A stretch of DNA of 64,000 bases, taken from positions 124,001 through 188,000 of the forward strand of contig DAOUJW010000009.1 in NCBI GenBank assembly GCA_034422115.1. The letters run 5' to 3'. Positions 1-8,981 of this stretch are shown here, piece after piece (position 1 is the first letter of the stretch; every line of letters begins with the position of its first letter). Source of the DNA: DAOUJW01 sp034422115. Lineage in GTDB: Bacteria > Chloroflexota > Dehalococcoidia > Lucifugimonadales > UBA2985. The position numbers were made by a program, and so were the translations under genes. Below the pieces are notes generated by a model. That model was given only the letters and a program-made list of their open reading frames with translations, was not told the DNA's origin and did not search any database.

Positions 1-555
1 TCTCACGTGGCCTATCGGGAGCGACTGACGCTGCCGGTGGCCGGGGGCATAGCCCTGGGCGTGGCGGGCGGCCTCGTGCTGGCACAGGGAGACCGCGCCG
101 CGGGCGGCGGCGAGCTCTACGGCGACCTCCTGGCGCTCATTGGGGCCGCAGCTGCAGGCACATATTTCCTGATAGGCCGCCGGGTCAGGCGAGACCTCTC
201 CAACGTCAGCTACATTGCCCTGGTGTATCTGGGGTCAGCGGTGATGCTGATGACGGCGGTAGGCTTTACGGGCGCTCCCCTCACCGGCTTCACCGCCGGC
301 ACCTACTGGGCGATACTCCTGGTCACGCTGGTGCCCCAGCTTATGGGCCACTCCTCCCTCAACTGGGCCCTGGGCCACCTGAGCGCCACCCTGGTTGCCG
401 TGGCGGTCATGGCAGAGCCCGTCGGAGCAACCATCCTGGCCTGGCTCATCCTTGGGGAGTCGCCGCCCGTGACCAGTGTCATTGGCGGGACGCTGGTGCT
501 GTCCGGCGTGTACCTGGCCTTCCGCAGGCCGCCCGCCGCCCTGAACGCGTCTTGA
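1..555 (+). CDS. DMT (EamA) family permease, C-terminal part
   Basis: This is the 3' part of an inner-membrane drug/metabolite transporter; the reading frame is open to the first base of the window, so the true start lies upstream. The visible ~184 residues hold about five or six hydrophobic segments, enough for one EamA repeat of a two-repeat protein. The end of the protein (residues AEPVGATILAWLILGE, then a Gly-rich last helix) is typical of the second EamA domain. Substrate cannot be read from sequence. The stop lies 35 bases before hyuA on the same strand, so co-transcription is possible and import or export of a hydantoinase substrate is a speculation only. Confidence 0.85.
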   Translation, partial: SHVAYRERLTLPVAGGIALGVAGGLVLAQGDRAAGGGELYGDLLALIGAAAAGTYFLIGRRVRRDLSNVSYIALVYLGSAVMLMTAVGFTGAPLTGFTAGTYWAILLVTLVPQLMGHSSLNWALGHLSATLVAVAVMAEPVGATILAWLILGESPPVTSVIGGTLVLSGVYLAFRRPPAALNAS

Positions 556-589
556 CGACTCCCCTCTTATGCCATACATTCGCGGGGAC

Positions 590-2593
590 ATGAGCAAGGC
601 CATCCTGGGCGTCGACATCGGCGGCACCTTCACCGACTTTGCCCTTATCTCTCAGGGCGAGGTCAGGGTGTTCAAGACCTCCTCCACGCCGGACGACCCG
701 GCGCGGGCCGTCATAACAGGCTTGCAGGAGCTTGACGCGCCGCCCGACGCCGACATCTCCCACGGCTCCACCGTGGCCACCAACGCCCTGCTTGAGCGCA
801 AGGGCGCGCGCACGGCGCTCCTGGTCACGGAGGGTTTCGAGGACATGCTGGAGATAGGCAGGCAGAATCGCCCCGCGCTGTACGACTTCGGCGTGGAGCG
901 CCCGCCGCAACTTGTGCCGCCTGAGCTGCGTATCGGAGTCAGAGAGCGGCTGGACAGCCAGGGCAGCGCCGTAATTCCACTGACCGCCGGGGACGCGGGA
1001 CGTATTGCCCAACAGGTGCGGGAGAGCGGCGCAGAAGCAGTGGCCGTCTCCCTGCTGTTCTCCTTCCGCAACCCTGAGCACGAGCGTCTGCTGATGGAGG
1101 CGCTGTCCCGCCTTGAGAATGGCGCATATCTCTCCGTATCCAGCGACCTCCTGCCGGAGTACCGGGAGTACGAGCGCACCAGCACGGTGGTGGTCAACGC
1201 CTACGTGGGACCGCCAATGGCGCGCTATCTCCAGCGGCTGGCAGACGCCCTCGGCCCGCGGCTGCGCATCATGCACTCCGGCGGAGGCAGCCTCTCCGCG
1301 GCCAGGGCGTCACAGGAGCCGGTACGCACGCTGCTGAGCGGACCCGCCGGTGGGGTTGTCGGAGCCTTCCTGGTGGCGGCCCAGGCGGGCTTCCCCCAGG
1401 CCATCACCTTCGACATGGGCGGCACCTCCACCGACGTCTCGCTTTGCCCAGGCCAGGTGCAGGAGACCACCTCTACGCAGATTGGGGGCTACCCCACCCG
1501 AATGCCCACCATAGACATACACACCGTTGGAGCGGGCGGTGGCTCCATAGCCCGCGTCGACCCCGGCGGCGCGCTGCTGGTTGGCCCGCAGTCGGCGGGA
1601 GCCGACCCCGGCCCCGCCTGCTACGGGCGCGGAGAGCAGGTAACGGTAACCGACGCAAACCTAGTCTTGGGCCGTATGGACGTCGGCCGCTTCCTGGACG
1701 GCAGGATGACCCTGGACACCGACCGCTCCCGCTTCTACCTGGAAAAGCTTGCCTCGGACTTGGGCCAGGACGTCGTAACCACCGCCGAGGGTGTTCTGAG
1801 GGTCGCCAACGCAACTATGGAGCGGGCCCTGCGCGCCATCTCCCTGGAGCGCGGCTTCGACCCGCGCCGCTTCACGCTGCTGCCCTTTGGCGGCGCAGGC
1901 CCCATGCACGCCTGTCATCTGGCCGAGGGTCTCGGTATGAAGCGAGTGCTCGTCCCGCCGCATCCGGGCGTCCTCTCCGCCCTGGGCGCGGCCCTTGCCG
2001 ACGTGGTGAAGGACTACTCCCGCACCCTGCTGCTCCAGGAGTCCCAGGTGGACGCGGATGTCCTGCGAGACGCCTTCCGTCCCATGGAGCAACAGGCGCG
2101 GGAGGACCTGGCGCGGGAGGGTTTCAATAGGAGCCAACTCCAGTTGCAGCGCTTCCTTGACCTGAGATACGTGGGCCAGTCCTACGAGCTTACTGTCCCC
2201 TGCCCTCCCCTCGGCGCGAGGGTGTCACAAGCCGCGGCCCGCCGCTTCCACCGCGCCCACCGCCAGCGCTACGGCCACAGCGACCCGTCCCAGCCGACGG
2301 AGGTGGTCGCCGCCCGCCTGAAGGCCATCGGCCCGGTGGAGAAGCCCGACATCGCGCCCGCGGCGGAAGGGGCGCAAGACCCCACGCCAGCCGTCGTAGA
2401 CGAGCGGCCGGTTGTCTTCAACGGCAGGCCAGTGCCAACGCGGTGCTACGACCGCTCGCTGCTGACGCCCGGCAATGCTTTCGCCGGGCCTGCCCTCGTC
2501 CTGCAAATGGACTCCACCACCGTCATCCCGCCCGGGTGGTCGGCCCGCGTGGACGGCTATCGCAATCTCATACTTGAGTTGTCCCATGCCTGA
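590..2593 (+). CDS. hyuA: hydantoinase/oxoprolinase family protein, subunit A
   Basis: About 667 residues, the usual size for HyuA / N-methylhydantoinase A (ATP-dependent ring opening of hydantoins or 5-oxoproline). The N-terminus has the nucleotide-binding signature ILGVDIGGTFTDF, followed by the hydantoinase A N-domain; DMGGTSTDV and FGGAGPMHA, both conserved in the family, appear in the central part. The next gene is subunit B and overlaps it, so the two make one complex. An in-frame ATG exists 21 bases upstream (569), but the family consensus begins close to the ATG at 590. The exact substrate (hydantoin, oxoproline or, as in acetone carboxylase relatives, a ketone) is not determined by the sequence. 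Confidence 0.9.
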   Translation: MSKAILGVDIGGTFTDFALISQGEVRVFKTSSTPDDPARAVITGLQELDAPPDADISHGSTVATNALLERKGARTALLVTEGFEDMLEIGRQNRPALYDFGVERPPQLVPPELRIGVRERLDSQGSAVIPLTAGDAGRIAQQVRESGAEAVAVSLLFSFRNPEHERLLMEALSRLENGAYLSVSSDLLPEYREYERTSTVVVNAYVGPPMARYLQRLADALGPRLRIMHSGGGSLSAARASQEPVRTLLSGPAGGVVGAFLVAAQAGFPQAITFDMGGTSTDVSLCPGQVQETTSTQIGGYPTRMPTIDIHTVGAGGGSIARVDPGGALLVGPQSAGADPGPACYGRGEQVTVTDANLVLGRMDVGRFLDGRMTLDTDRSRFYLEKLASDLGQDVVTTAEGVLRVANATMERALRAISLERGFDPRRFTLLPFGGAGPMHACHLAEGLGMKRVLVPPHPGVLSALGAALADVVKDYSRTLLLQESQVDADVLRDAFRPMEQQAREDLAREGFNRSQLQLQRFLDLRYVGQSYELTVPCPPLGARVSQAAARRFHRAHRQRYGHSDPSQPTEVVAARLKAIGPVEKPDIAPAAEGAQDPTPAVVDERPVVFNGRPVPTRCYDRSLLTPGNAFAGPALVLQMDSTTVIPPGWSARVDGYRNLILELSHA

Positions 2594-4154
2594 CCCCATA
2601 AGCCTGCAGGTCTTCCACAACCTCTTCTCCTCCGTTGCGGAGGAGATGGGCGTGGCCCTTGGCCGCAGCGCCTTCTCCGTAAACATCAAGGAGCGCCAGG
2701 ACTACTCCTGCGCCCTCTTTGACCCCCAGGCCCGCATGGTGGCGCAGGCCGCCCACATACCCGTTCACCTGGGTTCCATGCCGGCGTCGGTGGAGGCTGC
2801 CTTGGAGCGACTTGCGCTCTCTCCCGGCGACGTGGTCGCCCTCAACGACCCGTACATGGGCGGCACTCACCTGCCCGACATCACCCTCGTGGCGCCCGTG
2901 TTCGCAGCGACGGAAGGCGGGACGACCCTCGTGGGGTTTGTGGCCAACCGCGGGCATCACGCCGACATCGGCGGCATGACGCCGGGGTCGCTGCCCCTGT
3001 CGACGGAGCTGCTCCAGGAGGGGCTGATCATTCCGCCCATCAAGCTCGCGCGAAGGGGCCGGCTGAACGCGGAGGTGGTCGACCTGCTCTGTCGCAACTC
3101 GCGCACGCCCAACGACAGACGGGGGGATATCGCCGCTCAGCTTGCCGCCTGCCGCGTGGGAGAGCGTCGCCTCCAGGACATCGTGGCCAGGTACGGCTGG
3201 GAGGAGACCCGCGAGCACATGGACGGCCTCCTGGACTACTCCGAGCGTCTCACCCGCGCCGCCATAAGGGGGATGCCCGACGGCGAGTTCTCCTTCACCG
3301 ACCATCTTGAGGGTGACGGCTTCACCGACGACCCTCTGCCCATCCGTGCGACGGTGCGCGTCAACGGCGATGAGATGGAGGTGGACTTCACTGGCACGGC
3401 CTCCCAGACCGACGGCTGCGTGAACGCGCCATTCGCCATCTCCCTCTCCGCCGTGCTCTATGTTGTAAGGTGCATTGCTGGAGAGCAGGTGCCCGCCAAC
3501 CAGGGCGTCATGCGGCCGGTGGCCGTATCCGCTCCTGTGGGGTCGCTGGTCAACCCCACTCCGCCCCACGCCGTGGCCGGGGGCAACGTTGAGACCTCCC
3601 AGAGGATTGTGGACGCGCTCATGGGCGCACTGGCCCAGGCCATGCCCGGCCTCATTCCCGCCGCCAGCCAGGGAACCATGAACAACATCCTGGTGGGAGG
3701 CCGCCACCCCAGCGGTGAGGGTTTCGCCTACTACGAGACCATCGCAGGCGGCATGGGCGCGCGCCCCGACAAAGACGGGCTGTCCGGCGTCCACACACAC
3801 ATGACCAACACACTGAACACACCCATCGAGGCCCTGGAGTTGCAGTTCCCCATGCGCGTGCGACGCTACGCCCTCCGCCGGGGTTCCGGCGGCCAGGGAG
3901 CCTTCCGCGGCGGCGACGGCATCGTGAGGGAGATGGAGTTCCTTGCACCCGCTACGGTGACCCTGCTCACGGAGCGGCGCGAGAACGCGCCCTACGGCCT
4001 CCAGGGCGGCGCGCCGGGCGCTCCCGGCGAGAACATCCTCTACAGGAATGGCGTGGAGGAGGAGCGTCTACCGTCCAAGGTCACCTTCAGGGCGGAGCCA
4101 GGCGACGTCCTTGTGCTCCTGACGCCCGGCGGCGGCGGATGGGGAGCGGCTTAG
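2586..4154 (+). CDS. hyuB: hydantoinase B/oxoprolinase family protein, subunit B
   Basis: 522 residues, standard length for HyuB. Recognised from the hydantoinase B signature: early block VAEEMGVALGRSAFS, then NDPYMGGTHLPD, FVANRGHHADIGG and the late GGMGARPDKDG and Gly-rich stretch near the C-terminus. The ATG at 2586 overlaps the last eight bases of hyuA, which argues for translational coupling and a stoichiometric A/B complex; the reading frame is open further upstream but that part runs inside hyuA and shows no family similarity. Cytoplasmic. HyuA/HyuB pairs are abundant in marine SAR202-type genomes, where they are thought to help degrade resistant N-containing compounds; that role here is inference. 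Confidence 0.9.
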   Translation: MPDPISLQVFHNLFSSVAEEMGVALGRSAFSVNIKERQDYSCALFDPQARMVAQAAHIPVHLGSMPASVEAALERLALSPGDVVALNDPYMGGTHLPDITLVAPVFAATEGGTTLVGFVANRGHHADIGGMTPGSLPLSTELLQEGLIIPPIKLARRGRLNAEVVDLLCRNSRTPNDRRGDIAAQLAACRVGERRLQDIVARYGWEETREHMDGLLDYSERLTRAAIRGMPDGEFSFTDHLEGDGFTDDPLPIRATVRVNGDEMEVDFTGTASQTDGCVNAPFAISLSAVLYVVRCIAGEQVPANQGVMRPVAVSAPVGSLVNPTPPHAVAGGNVETSQRIVDALMGALAQAMPGLIPAASQGTMNNILVGGRHPSGEGFAYYETIAGGMGARPDKDGLSGVHTHMTNTLNTPIEALELQFPMRVRRYALRRGSGGQGAFRGGDGIVREMEFLAPATVTLLTERRENAPYGLQGGAPGAPGENILYRNGVEEERLPSKVTFRAEPGDVLVLLTPGGGGWGAA

Positions 4155-4179
4155 ACCCGGTTACTTAGGCTTGTGTAGG

Positions 4180-4208
4180 TTGACTTGCCACGCTTGCAAT
4201 GTTACACT
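4180..4208 (+). promoter_or_regulatory. sigma-70-type promoter of the zinc-ribbon gene
   Basis: TTGACT (4180-4185), a 17-base spacer and TACACT (4203-4208). It lies in the gap after hyuB and about 120 bases before the start of the zinc-ribbon gene, implying a leader of roughly 115 bases. No activity data; the match to consensus and exact spacing are the evidence. Confidence 0.6.
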
Positions 4209-4331
4209 CCCCTCTAGTCGCTTTTTGATCGGATTGTCAGTACGGCGCTCGGAAAGTCCCTTGGGGTTCTGGGCAGCAGGTGTGGACAGACAGTGTAGCG
4301 ACCCAGATTGACCTTAGGAGGGTTTCTAGCG

Positions 4332-4616
4332 TTGAGTGACAAGAGTTTGGTATGTAGAGAGTGTGGAGTTGAGTTCCTATTCACCGAGGGTGAGCAGGAG
4401 TTCTACCAGAAGCGCGGGCTGCTTAATGAGCCCAGCCGATGCGCGGAGTGCCGGTCGGCGCGACGCCGCGCCCGCAACTTCGAGGGCGGCTCCCGCCCCA
4501 TGTACTCCGTGATTTGCGCCAACTGCGGCAAGGAGGCCGAGGTGCCCTTCCAGCCGCGGCTGGGCAGGCCGGTGTACTGCAACGAGTGCTTCGCATCCGA
4601 GAGGGCGGCCCGGTAA
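4332..4616 (+). CDS. small double zinc-ribbon protein
   Basis: 94-residue protein with two successive zinc ribbons: CRECG ... CAECR in the first half and CANCG ... CNECF in the second, four CxxC knuckles in all, separated by an Arg-rich linker (SARRRARNFEG). The family (probable zinc-ribbon proteins, zf-trcl type, with a CxxC-x17-CxxC second half) is common in Chloroflexota and clostridia and has no firm function; nucleic-acid binding is likely from the basic linker. I chose the TTG at 4332 because a full AGGAGG sits at 4316-4321 with a ten-base gap; a TTG at 4308 would lie upstream of that site. It stands alone between hyuB and rpsO with its own promoter. Confidence 0.8.
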   Translation: MSDKSLVCRECGVEFLFTEGEQEFYQKRGLLNEPSRCAECRSARRRARNFEGGSRPMYSVICANCGKEAEVPFQPRLGRPVYCNECFASERAAR

Positions 4617-4674
4617 CGCCATAGGCCATCGGCTCCACATTACGCAACTTATTTTGACCGGCCTGATTCACCCT

Positions 4675-4722
4675 GGCCTTTGACTTTCGGGTGTGCCCCA
4701 AGACCCGTCTTTAGTCAAGGCC
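4675..4722 (+). other. two-stem RNA structure between zinc-ribbon gene and rpsO
   Basis: An outer inverted repeat GGCCTTTGACT (4675-4685) / AGTCAAGGCC (4713-4722), with one bulged base, encloses a second stem CGGGT (4688-4692) / ACCCG (4703-4707) and a 10-base loop. There is no T-run after it, so it is not a classical intrinsic terminator. It could end the zinc-ribbon transcript or be a regulatory structure; the rpsO promoter starts just downstream. Confidence 0.45.
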
Positions 4723-4743
4723 GTTCATACGGCGTCAGGCCGG

Positions 4744-4772
4744 TTTACTCCATGTTGTAGCTGTGCTATAAT
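4744..4772 (+). promoter_or_regulatory. promoter of rpsO
   Basis: TTTACT (4744-4749), 17-base spacer and a perfect TATAAT (4767-4772) preceded by TG at the extended -10 position. Gives an rpsO leader of about 30 bases. Confidence 0.7.
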
Positions 4773-4809
4773 CGCGCACGAAGAGAATAGAGAAAGGTCG
4801 CATATATAG

Positions 4810-5076
4810 ATGCTGGGGAAGGAGAGAAGGCAGGCCCTTATCGAGGAGTTCCAGACCAAAGAGGGCGATACAGGCTCCACAGCCGTGCAGATAGCACTGC
4901 TTACGGATCGCATCAACCGGCTCAGGGACCACCTCAGGGTACACCGCAAAGACTACCACTGCCTGCGGGGGCTGCTGAAGCTGGTGGGACAACGCCGCCG
5001 GCTATTGCGCTATCTTAGCAGAGAAGATAGCAGTCGCTACAGGGAAGTCACATCTAAGCTCCTCATTAGAAGGTAG
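4810..5076 (+). CDS. rpsO: 30S ribosomal protein S15
   Basis: 88 residues, the normal S15 length. S15 binds the central domain of 16S rRNA early in small-subunit assembly. The helical core motifs are plain: the N-terminal block with GDTGSTAVQIALLTDRI, the HLRVHRKDYHCLRGLLKLVGQRRRLL segment (rRNA-contacting basic helix) and a C-terminal SREDSSRYREVTSKL. It has its own promoter and an intrinsic terminator that begins at the stop codon, and it precedes pnp; the rpsO-pnp order is widely conserved in bacteria. Confidence 0.97.
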   Translation: MLGKERRQALIEEFQTKEGDTGSTAVQIALLTDRINRLRDHLRVHRKDYHCLRGLLKLVGQRRRLLRYLSREDSSRYREVTSKLLIRR

Positions 5077-5105
5077 CGCCCTGAATCAGGGCGCTCTTTC
5101 TTTAT
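5075..5105 (+). terminator. intrinsic terminator after rpsO
   Basis: Stem AGCGCCCT / AGGGCGCT with a five-base GAATC loop, starting inside the rpsO stop codon, followed by CTTTCTTTATT. Readthrough could still feed pnp, whose own promoter I cannot place with confidence in the short gap. Confidence 0.85.
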
Positions 5106-5145
5106 TCTCCCTATTTGCTATCGTTAAGAGGAGGATATTGGTATT

Positions 5146-7407
5146 TTGTCAAACAGTGTAAATCGAGAGATCGCCGGGCGTTCTCTCACAGTTGAGACGG
5201 GCAAGCTGGCCAACCAGGCCGGGGGCTCGGTGACCGTCAGGTACGGAGACACCGTGCTGCTGGTCACCGCCTGCGCTTCGCCCAATGCAAGAGAGGGGAT
5301 AGACTTTCTGCCCCTCACCATAGACTACGAGGAGCGACTCTACGCCGCCGGGAAGATCCCGGGAAGCTTCTTCCGAAGGGAGGGCCGGCCCACTGAGAAC
5401 GCAACCCTGGCCGCCCGACTCACGGACCGTCCCCTGCGACCGCTGTTTCCCAAGGGGCTGCACAACGAGATTCAGGTGGTGGTCACCGTTCTCTCCGCAG
5501 ACCAGGAGAACGACCCCGACATCCTGGGGATAATCGGGGCGTCCACGGCCCTTTGCCTGTCGGAGATACCCTTTGACGGGCCGGTCAGCGCCACAAGGCT
5601 CGGCTACATAGACGGCGAGATTGTGGTCAACCCCACCTTCGCTCAGCTTGTCGACAGCAGCCTGGACCTGGTGGTGGCCGGCACAAGGGACGCCATTGCC
5701 ATGGTTGAGGCCGGAGCAACCGAGGTCTCTGAGGAAGTGATAATTGAGGCGGTCAGGAAGGGACAGGAGACGAACCAGCAGGTCATCCAGATGCAGGATG
5801 AGCTGATTGGCCAGGTGGCCAAGCCCAAGATGACCCTGTCAGCGAACGGCGCAACCGGCGCGGCGCTGGGCATCAAGGAGAAGGCCTCCCTGATTCTTGG
5901 AGACCGGCTGCGGAACACCATCTTCACCGACCACGAGAAGGGCGAGCGGGACGGAGCAATCGACGTCCTCAGCGACGAGGTGAAGGAGAAGCTGAGCGAG
6001 GAGCACGCGTCCAACGAAATCTCAGACGCCTTCGAGGCCCTTATCAAGCAGGAGGTGCGCTCCGGCATAGTGGACCACGGCCTGCGGCCCGACGGCCGGG
6101 GTCACAAAGAGATACGCCCCATAAGCTGCGAGGTGTCCTTCCTGCCCAGGGCCCACGGCACCGGGCTCTTCTCCCGGGGCCAGACCCAGGTCCTCACCAT
6201 TGCAACCCTGGGTTCCATGGCGGAGAAGCAGAACCTGGACACCATAAGCCCGGAGGACAGCAAGCGGTACATGCACCACTACAACTTCCCGCCCTACTCC
6301 GTGGGAGAGGTGCGGCGAGTGGGCGGCCCCGGCCGCCGAGAGGTGGGCCACGGCGCTCTGGCTGAGAGGGCCCTCCTTCCCGTCCTCCCGGACGAGGACG
6401 AATTCCCCTACACCCTCCGACTCGTGTCGGAGGCCATCAGCTCCAACGGCAGCACGTCGATGGCCAGCGTCTGCGGCAGCAGCCTGGCGCTGATGGACGC
6501 CGGAGTGCCCATCAAGACGCCCGTGGCAGGCGTGGCTATGGGCCTGGTCATGGCGGACGACGGCCGCTACGCCATCCTGACGGACATCCAGGGAGTCGAG
6601 GACTTCATGGGTGACATGGACTTCAAGGTGGCCGGCACGGCCGAGGGCATTACCGCCCTGCAGATGGACATCAAGGTCAAGGGCATCACCTACGCCATAA
6701 TGGAGGAGGCCCTTCAGCAGGCGAAGGAGGCCCGGTTCACGGTGCTGGACAAGATAAAGGCCGCCATAGACCAGCCAAGGGAGGACCTCAGCCCCTACGC
6801 CCCGCGTATGATCCGCCTGAACATCCCGGTGGACAAGATAGGAGCGGTGATAGGGCCGGGCGGCAAGACCATTCGCTCCATAATCGAAGAGACCAAGACC
6901 ACCATCAACGTTGAGAACGACGGCACGGTGATCATCGGCTCCGTCAGCGGAGAGGCCGCTAAGGTGGCCGTGGAGCGCATTGAGGCCCTGACCCGCGAGG
7001 CGGAGGTTGGCGGCATCTACACGGGCAAGGTCAGCCGCCTGATGAACTTCGGCGCATTCGTGGAGATTCTCCCCGGCAAGGACGGCCTTGTGCACATAAG
7101 CGAGCTTGCGGAGGAGCGCGTGGAGGCGGTGGAGGACGTGGTCAGCGTCGGCGACGAGCTTACGGTGCTGGTGACGGAGATAGACGCTATGGGACGAATC
7201 AACCTCTCCCGGCGCGCCCTGCTCCGCGACCCCAACGACCCGGCTCCGGCTCCGGCACCCAGGCCCTCTCCTTCAAGCAACGGCCCGCGTTCCGACAGGC
7301 CAAGGCGCAACGACGACCGGCCCAGGGGCCCGCGTCCCGGAGGTTCGCGTCCCTTCAATCAAGGCCAGGGCGGACGGAGACCGCCTCCCAGGGACAGACA
7401 GCGATAG
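5146..7407 (+). CDS. pnp: polyribonucleotide nucleotidyltransferase (PNPase)
   Basis: 753 residues. PNPase degrades RNA 3' to 5' by phosphorolysis as a cytoplasmic trimer. Domain order: first RNase PH core (about residues 10-145), alpha-helical domain, second RNase PH core (about 305-520) with the catalytic block GDMDFKVAGT, KH domain (about 550-610; GAVIGPGGKTIRSI) and S1 domain (about 620-690; GKVSRLMNFGAFVEI). Start is TTG at 5146, with AGAGGAGG 11 bases upstream; no better start is in frame. After S1 there is an unusual tail of about 65 residues, low in complexity and rich in Pro, Arg, Gly and Asn. Only 32 bases separate it from dapB. Confidence 0.97.
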   Translation: MSNSVNREIAGRSLTVETGKLANQAGGSVTVRYGDTVLLVTACASPNAREGIDFLPLTIDYEERLYAAGKIPGSFFRREGRPTENATLAARLTDRPLRPLFPKGLHNEIQVVVTVLSADQENDPDILGIIGASTALCLSEIPFDGPVSATRLGYIDGEIVVNPTFAQLVDSSLDLVVAGTRDAIAMVEAGATEVSEEVIIEAVRKGQETNQQVIQMQDELIGQVAKPKMTLSANGATGAALGIKEKASLILGDRLRNTIFTDHEKGERDGAIDVLSDEVKEKLSEEHASNEISDAFEALIKQEVRSGIVDHGLRPDGRGHKEIRPISCEVSFLPRAHGTGLFSRGQTQVLTIATLGSMAEKQNLDTISPEDSKRYMHHYNFPPYSVGEVRRVGGPGRREVGHGALAERALLPVLPDEDEFPYTLRLVSEAISSNGSTSMASVCGSSLALMDAGVPIKTPVAGVAMGLVMADDGRYAILTDIQGVEDFMGDMDFKVAGTAEGITALQMDIKVKGITYAIMEEALQQAKEARFTVLDKIKAAIDQPREDLSPYAPRMIRLNIPVDKIGAVIGPGGKTIRSIIEETKTTINVENDGTVIIGSVSGEAAKVAVERIEALTREAEVGGIYTGKVSRLMNFGAFVEILPGKDGLVHISELAEERVEAVEDVVSVGDELTVLVTEIDAMGRINLSRRALLRDPNDPAPAPAPRPSPSSNGPRSDRPRRNDDRPRGPRPGGSRPFNQGQGGRRPPPRDRQR

Positions 7408-7439
7408 GTCGAATACACTATCGGCAATAGGCGATTAAG

Positions 7440-8231
7440 ATGACAAAGGTGCTAATACACGGCGTGCTGGGCAGAATGGGGCGCGAGGTGCTGAACGCCG
7501 TCTGCCGCGAGGCCGACCTGGAGCCGGCCTGCGGCGTGGACGCCGGGGCTACGGAGGGCGTCATTGCCCTGCCCGACGGCTCCGGCGAATTGCCCGTCTC
7601 CCCGGACCTGAGCGGCGCCATTGCCAGGTTCCGGCCGGAGGTCATGGTGGACTTCACCAACGCCTCGGCCGCTATGGAGGGCTGCCGGGTGGCAGCCGCC
7701 CAGGGCGTGAACCTGGTTGTTGGCACCACGGGCATGACGGAGGACAACCTGAAAGAGCTTGACGGGCTGGCCAACGAGCACCAGATTGGCGCGTTCGTGG
7801 CCCCCAACTTTGCTCTGGGCGCGGTGCTGCTCATACACCTGGCCCGGGGCCTGGGCAAGTACTTCGACTACGCGGACATCGTTGAGATGCACCACGAGAC
7901 CAAGATTGACTCGCCGTCGGGGACGGCTATGGCCCTGGCCCGGAGCCTGGGCGAGGACAGGGCCGCTCCCTTCCACAGGCCAATACCGGAGAGGGAGCCT
8001 GTCGAGGAGACGCGCGGCGGAGACCTGGGCGGCGTGTCCATACATAGCGTGCGGATGCCGGGCCGGATGGCCCACCACGAGATAATCCTGGGCACGGCGG
8101 GACAGACCCTTAGCCTCAAGCACGACACCATCAACCGGGAGTGCTACATGCCCGGCGTTGTCCTGGCCGCTAGGGAGGTGACCAGGTGGAAGGGGCTGGT
8201 GGTGGGTTTGGACAAGTTGCTGGGGCTATAG
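7440..8231 (+). CDS. dapB: 4-hydroxy-tetrahydrodipicolinate reductase
   Basis: 263 residues. Reduces 4-hydroxy-tetrahydrodipicolinate to tetrahydrodipicolinate with NAD(P)H in lysine and peptidoglycan precursor synthesis. Shows the N-terminal nucleotide motif HGVLGRMGREV, DFTNASA, VGTTGM, and the catalytic/substrate segment EMHHETKIDSPSGTA, with the catalytic His and Lys present. The other two enzymes of this branch, asd and dapA, lie 1.6 kb downstream on the same strand, separated by a two-gene insertion that starts only 15 bases after this stop codon. Confidence 0.96.
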   Translation: MTKVLIHGVLGRMGREVLNAVCREADLEPACGVDAGATEGVIALPDGSGELPVSPDLSGAIARFRPEVMVDFTNASAAMEGCRVAAAQGVNLVVGTTGMTEDNLKELDGLANEHQIGAFVAPNFALGAVLLIHLARGLGKYFDYADIVEMHHETKIDSPSGTAMALARSLGEDRAAPFHRPIPEREPVEETRGGDLGGVSIHSVRMPGRMAHHEIILGTAGQTLSLKHDTINRECYMPGVVLAAREVTRWKGLVVGLDKLLGL

Positions 8232-8246
8232 TTCACACTATTCGGC

Positions 8247-8981
8247 ATGACCACTCATCTTGTACGCAACCTGATTGCACACATAATAACTGAGCTCGCG
8301 GAAATGGATGTGGGCTTTGGCAAGACTAAGCTGGTCAAGCTATTGTATCTAATTGACGTCGAGAACTACCGTCGCAGGGGTACCCAGATTTCGGGGTTGG
8401 AGTGGCGTTTTTATCACTATGGGCCTTACGCTTTTGCGATTGATACGGCACTTCAAGAATTGGATTTAGACATTCCTCAAGAGTCGGTAACTACCGGAAC
8501 AGGACATAGGGCCATCGTATTCCGACCCAATCACAGCCCGCGCCCAAGATTAAGTGAGTATCTTCCCTCACCATCTGAGCTGCAACTCGTTAACAGGATC
8601 ATCAGGGATTGGGGAGAGGTAGAGCTAAATCCGTTGCTTAACCATGTTTATTTCTACACCGAGCCCATGAAAAATGCAGACAGAGGAGAAATCCTAGATT
8701 TCTCGACGATCCAACGAAACCAAGTTGATCCAACCCACGGCCGCACTGTGCCTATGGCTACAAACGTCTTGGCTGAGTACAAATCTCGGTTTCAAGAGGC
8801 GAAGACAAAACGCGCTCGCAGACCTCTAATTCCTGCACCTCGATTTGACAGGGTATACCAAGAGGGGCTTGGCCATATGTCGGCTGAAGAGGAACACGAG
8901 GTAAATGCAGGTGTGGTGGCTATATCCTTAGAAGCAAAAGATGGCCTCCGCGATCAAAGGGACAGCGAAGTCGGTGATTGA
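8247..8981 (+). CDS. Panacea (DUF4065)-domain protein, likely antitoxin
   Basis: 244 residues. Residues ~25-75 match the Panacea/DUF4065 (SocA-like) fold: KTKLVKLLYLIDVEN, then GLEWRFYHYGPYA and a helix. Panacea domains are known as versatile antitoxin domains that pair with many toxin folds (PanAT systems). The remaining half is predicted to be cytoplasmic and has no domain I recognise. The downstream gene overlaps it by 41 bases, so the two are translated as a unit. Base composition is clearly lower in G+C than dapB and asd on either side, with different codon use, suggesting transfer into the lysine locus. The Panacea call is confident; the antitoxin role is inference from family and context. 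Confidence 0.7.
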   Translation: MTTHLVRNLIAHIITELAEMDVGFGKTKLVKLLYLIDVENYRRRGTQISGLEWRFYHYGPYAFAIDTALQELDLDIPQESVTTGTGHRAIVFRPNHSPRPRLSEYLPSPSELQLVNRIIRDWGEVELNPLLNHVYFYTEPMKNADRGEILDFSTIQRNQVDPTHGRTVPMATNVLAEYKSRFQEAKTKRARRPLIPAPRFDRVYQEGLGHMSAEEEHEVNAGVVAISLEAKDGLRDQRDSEVGD

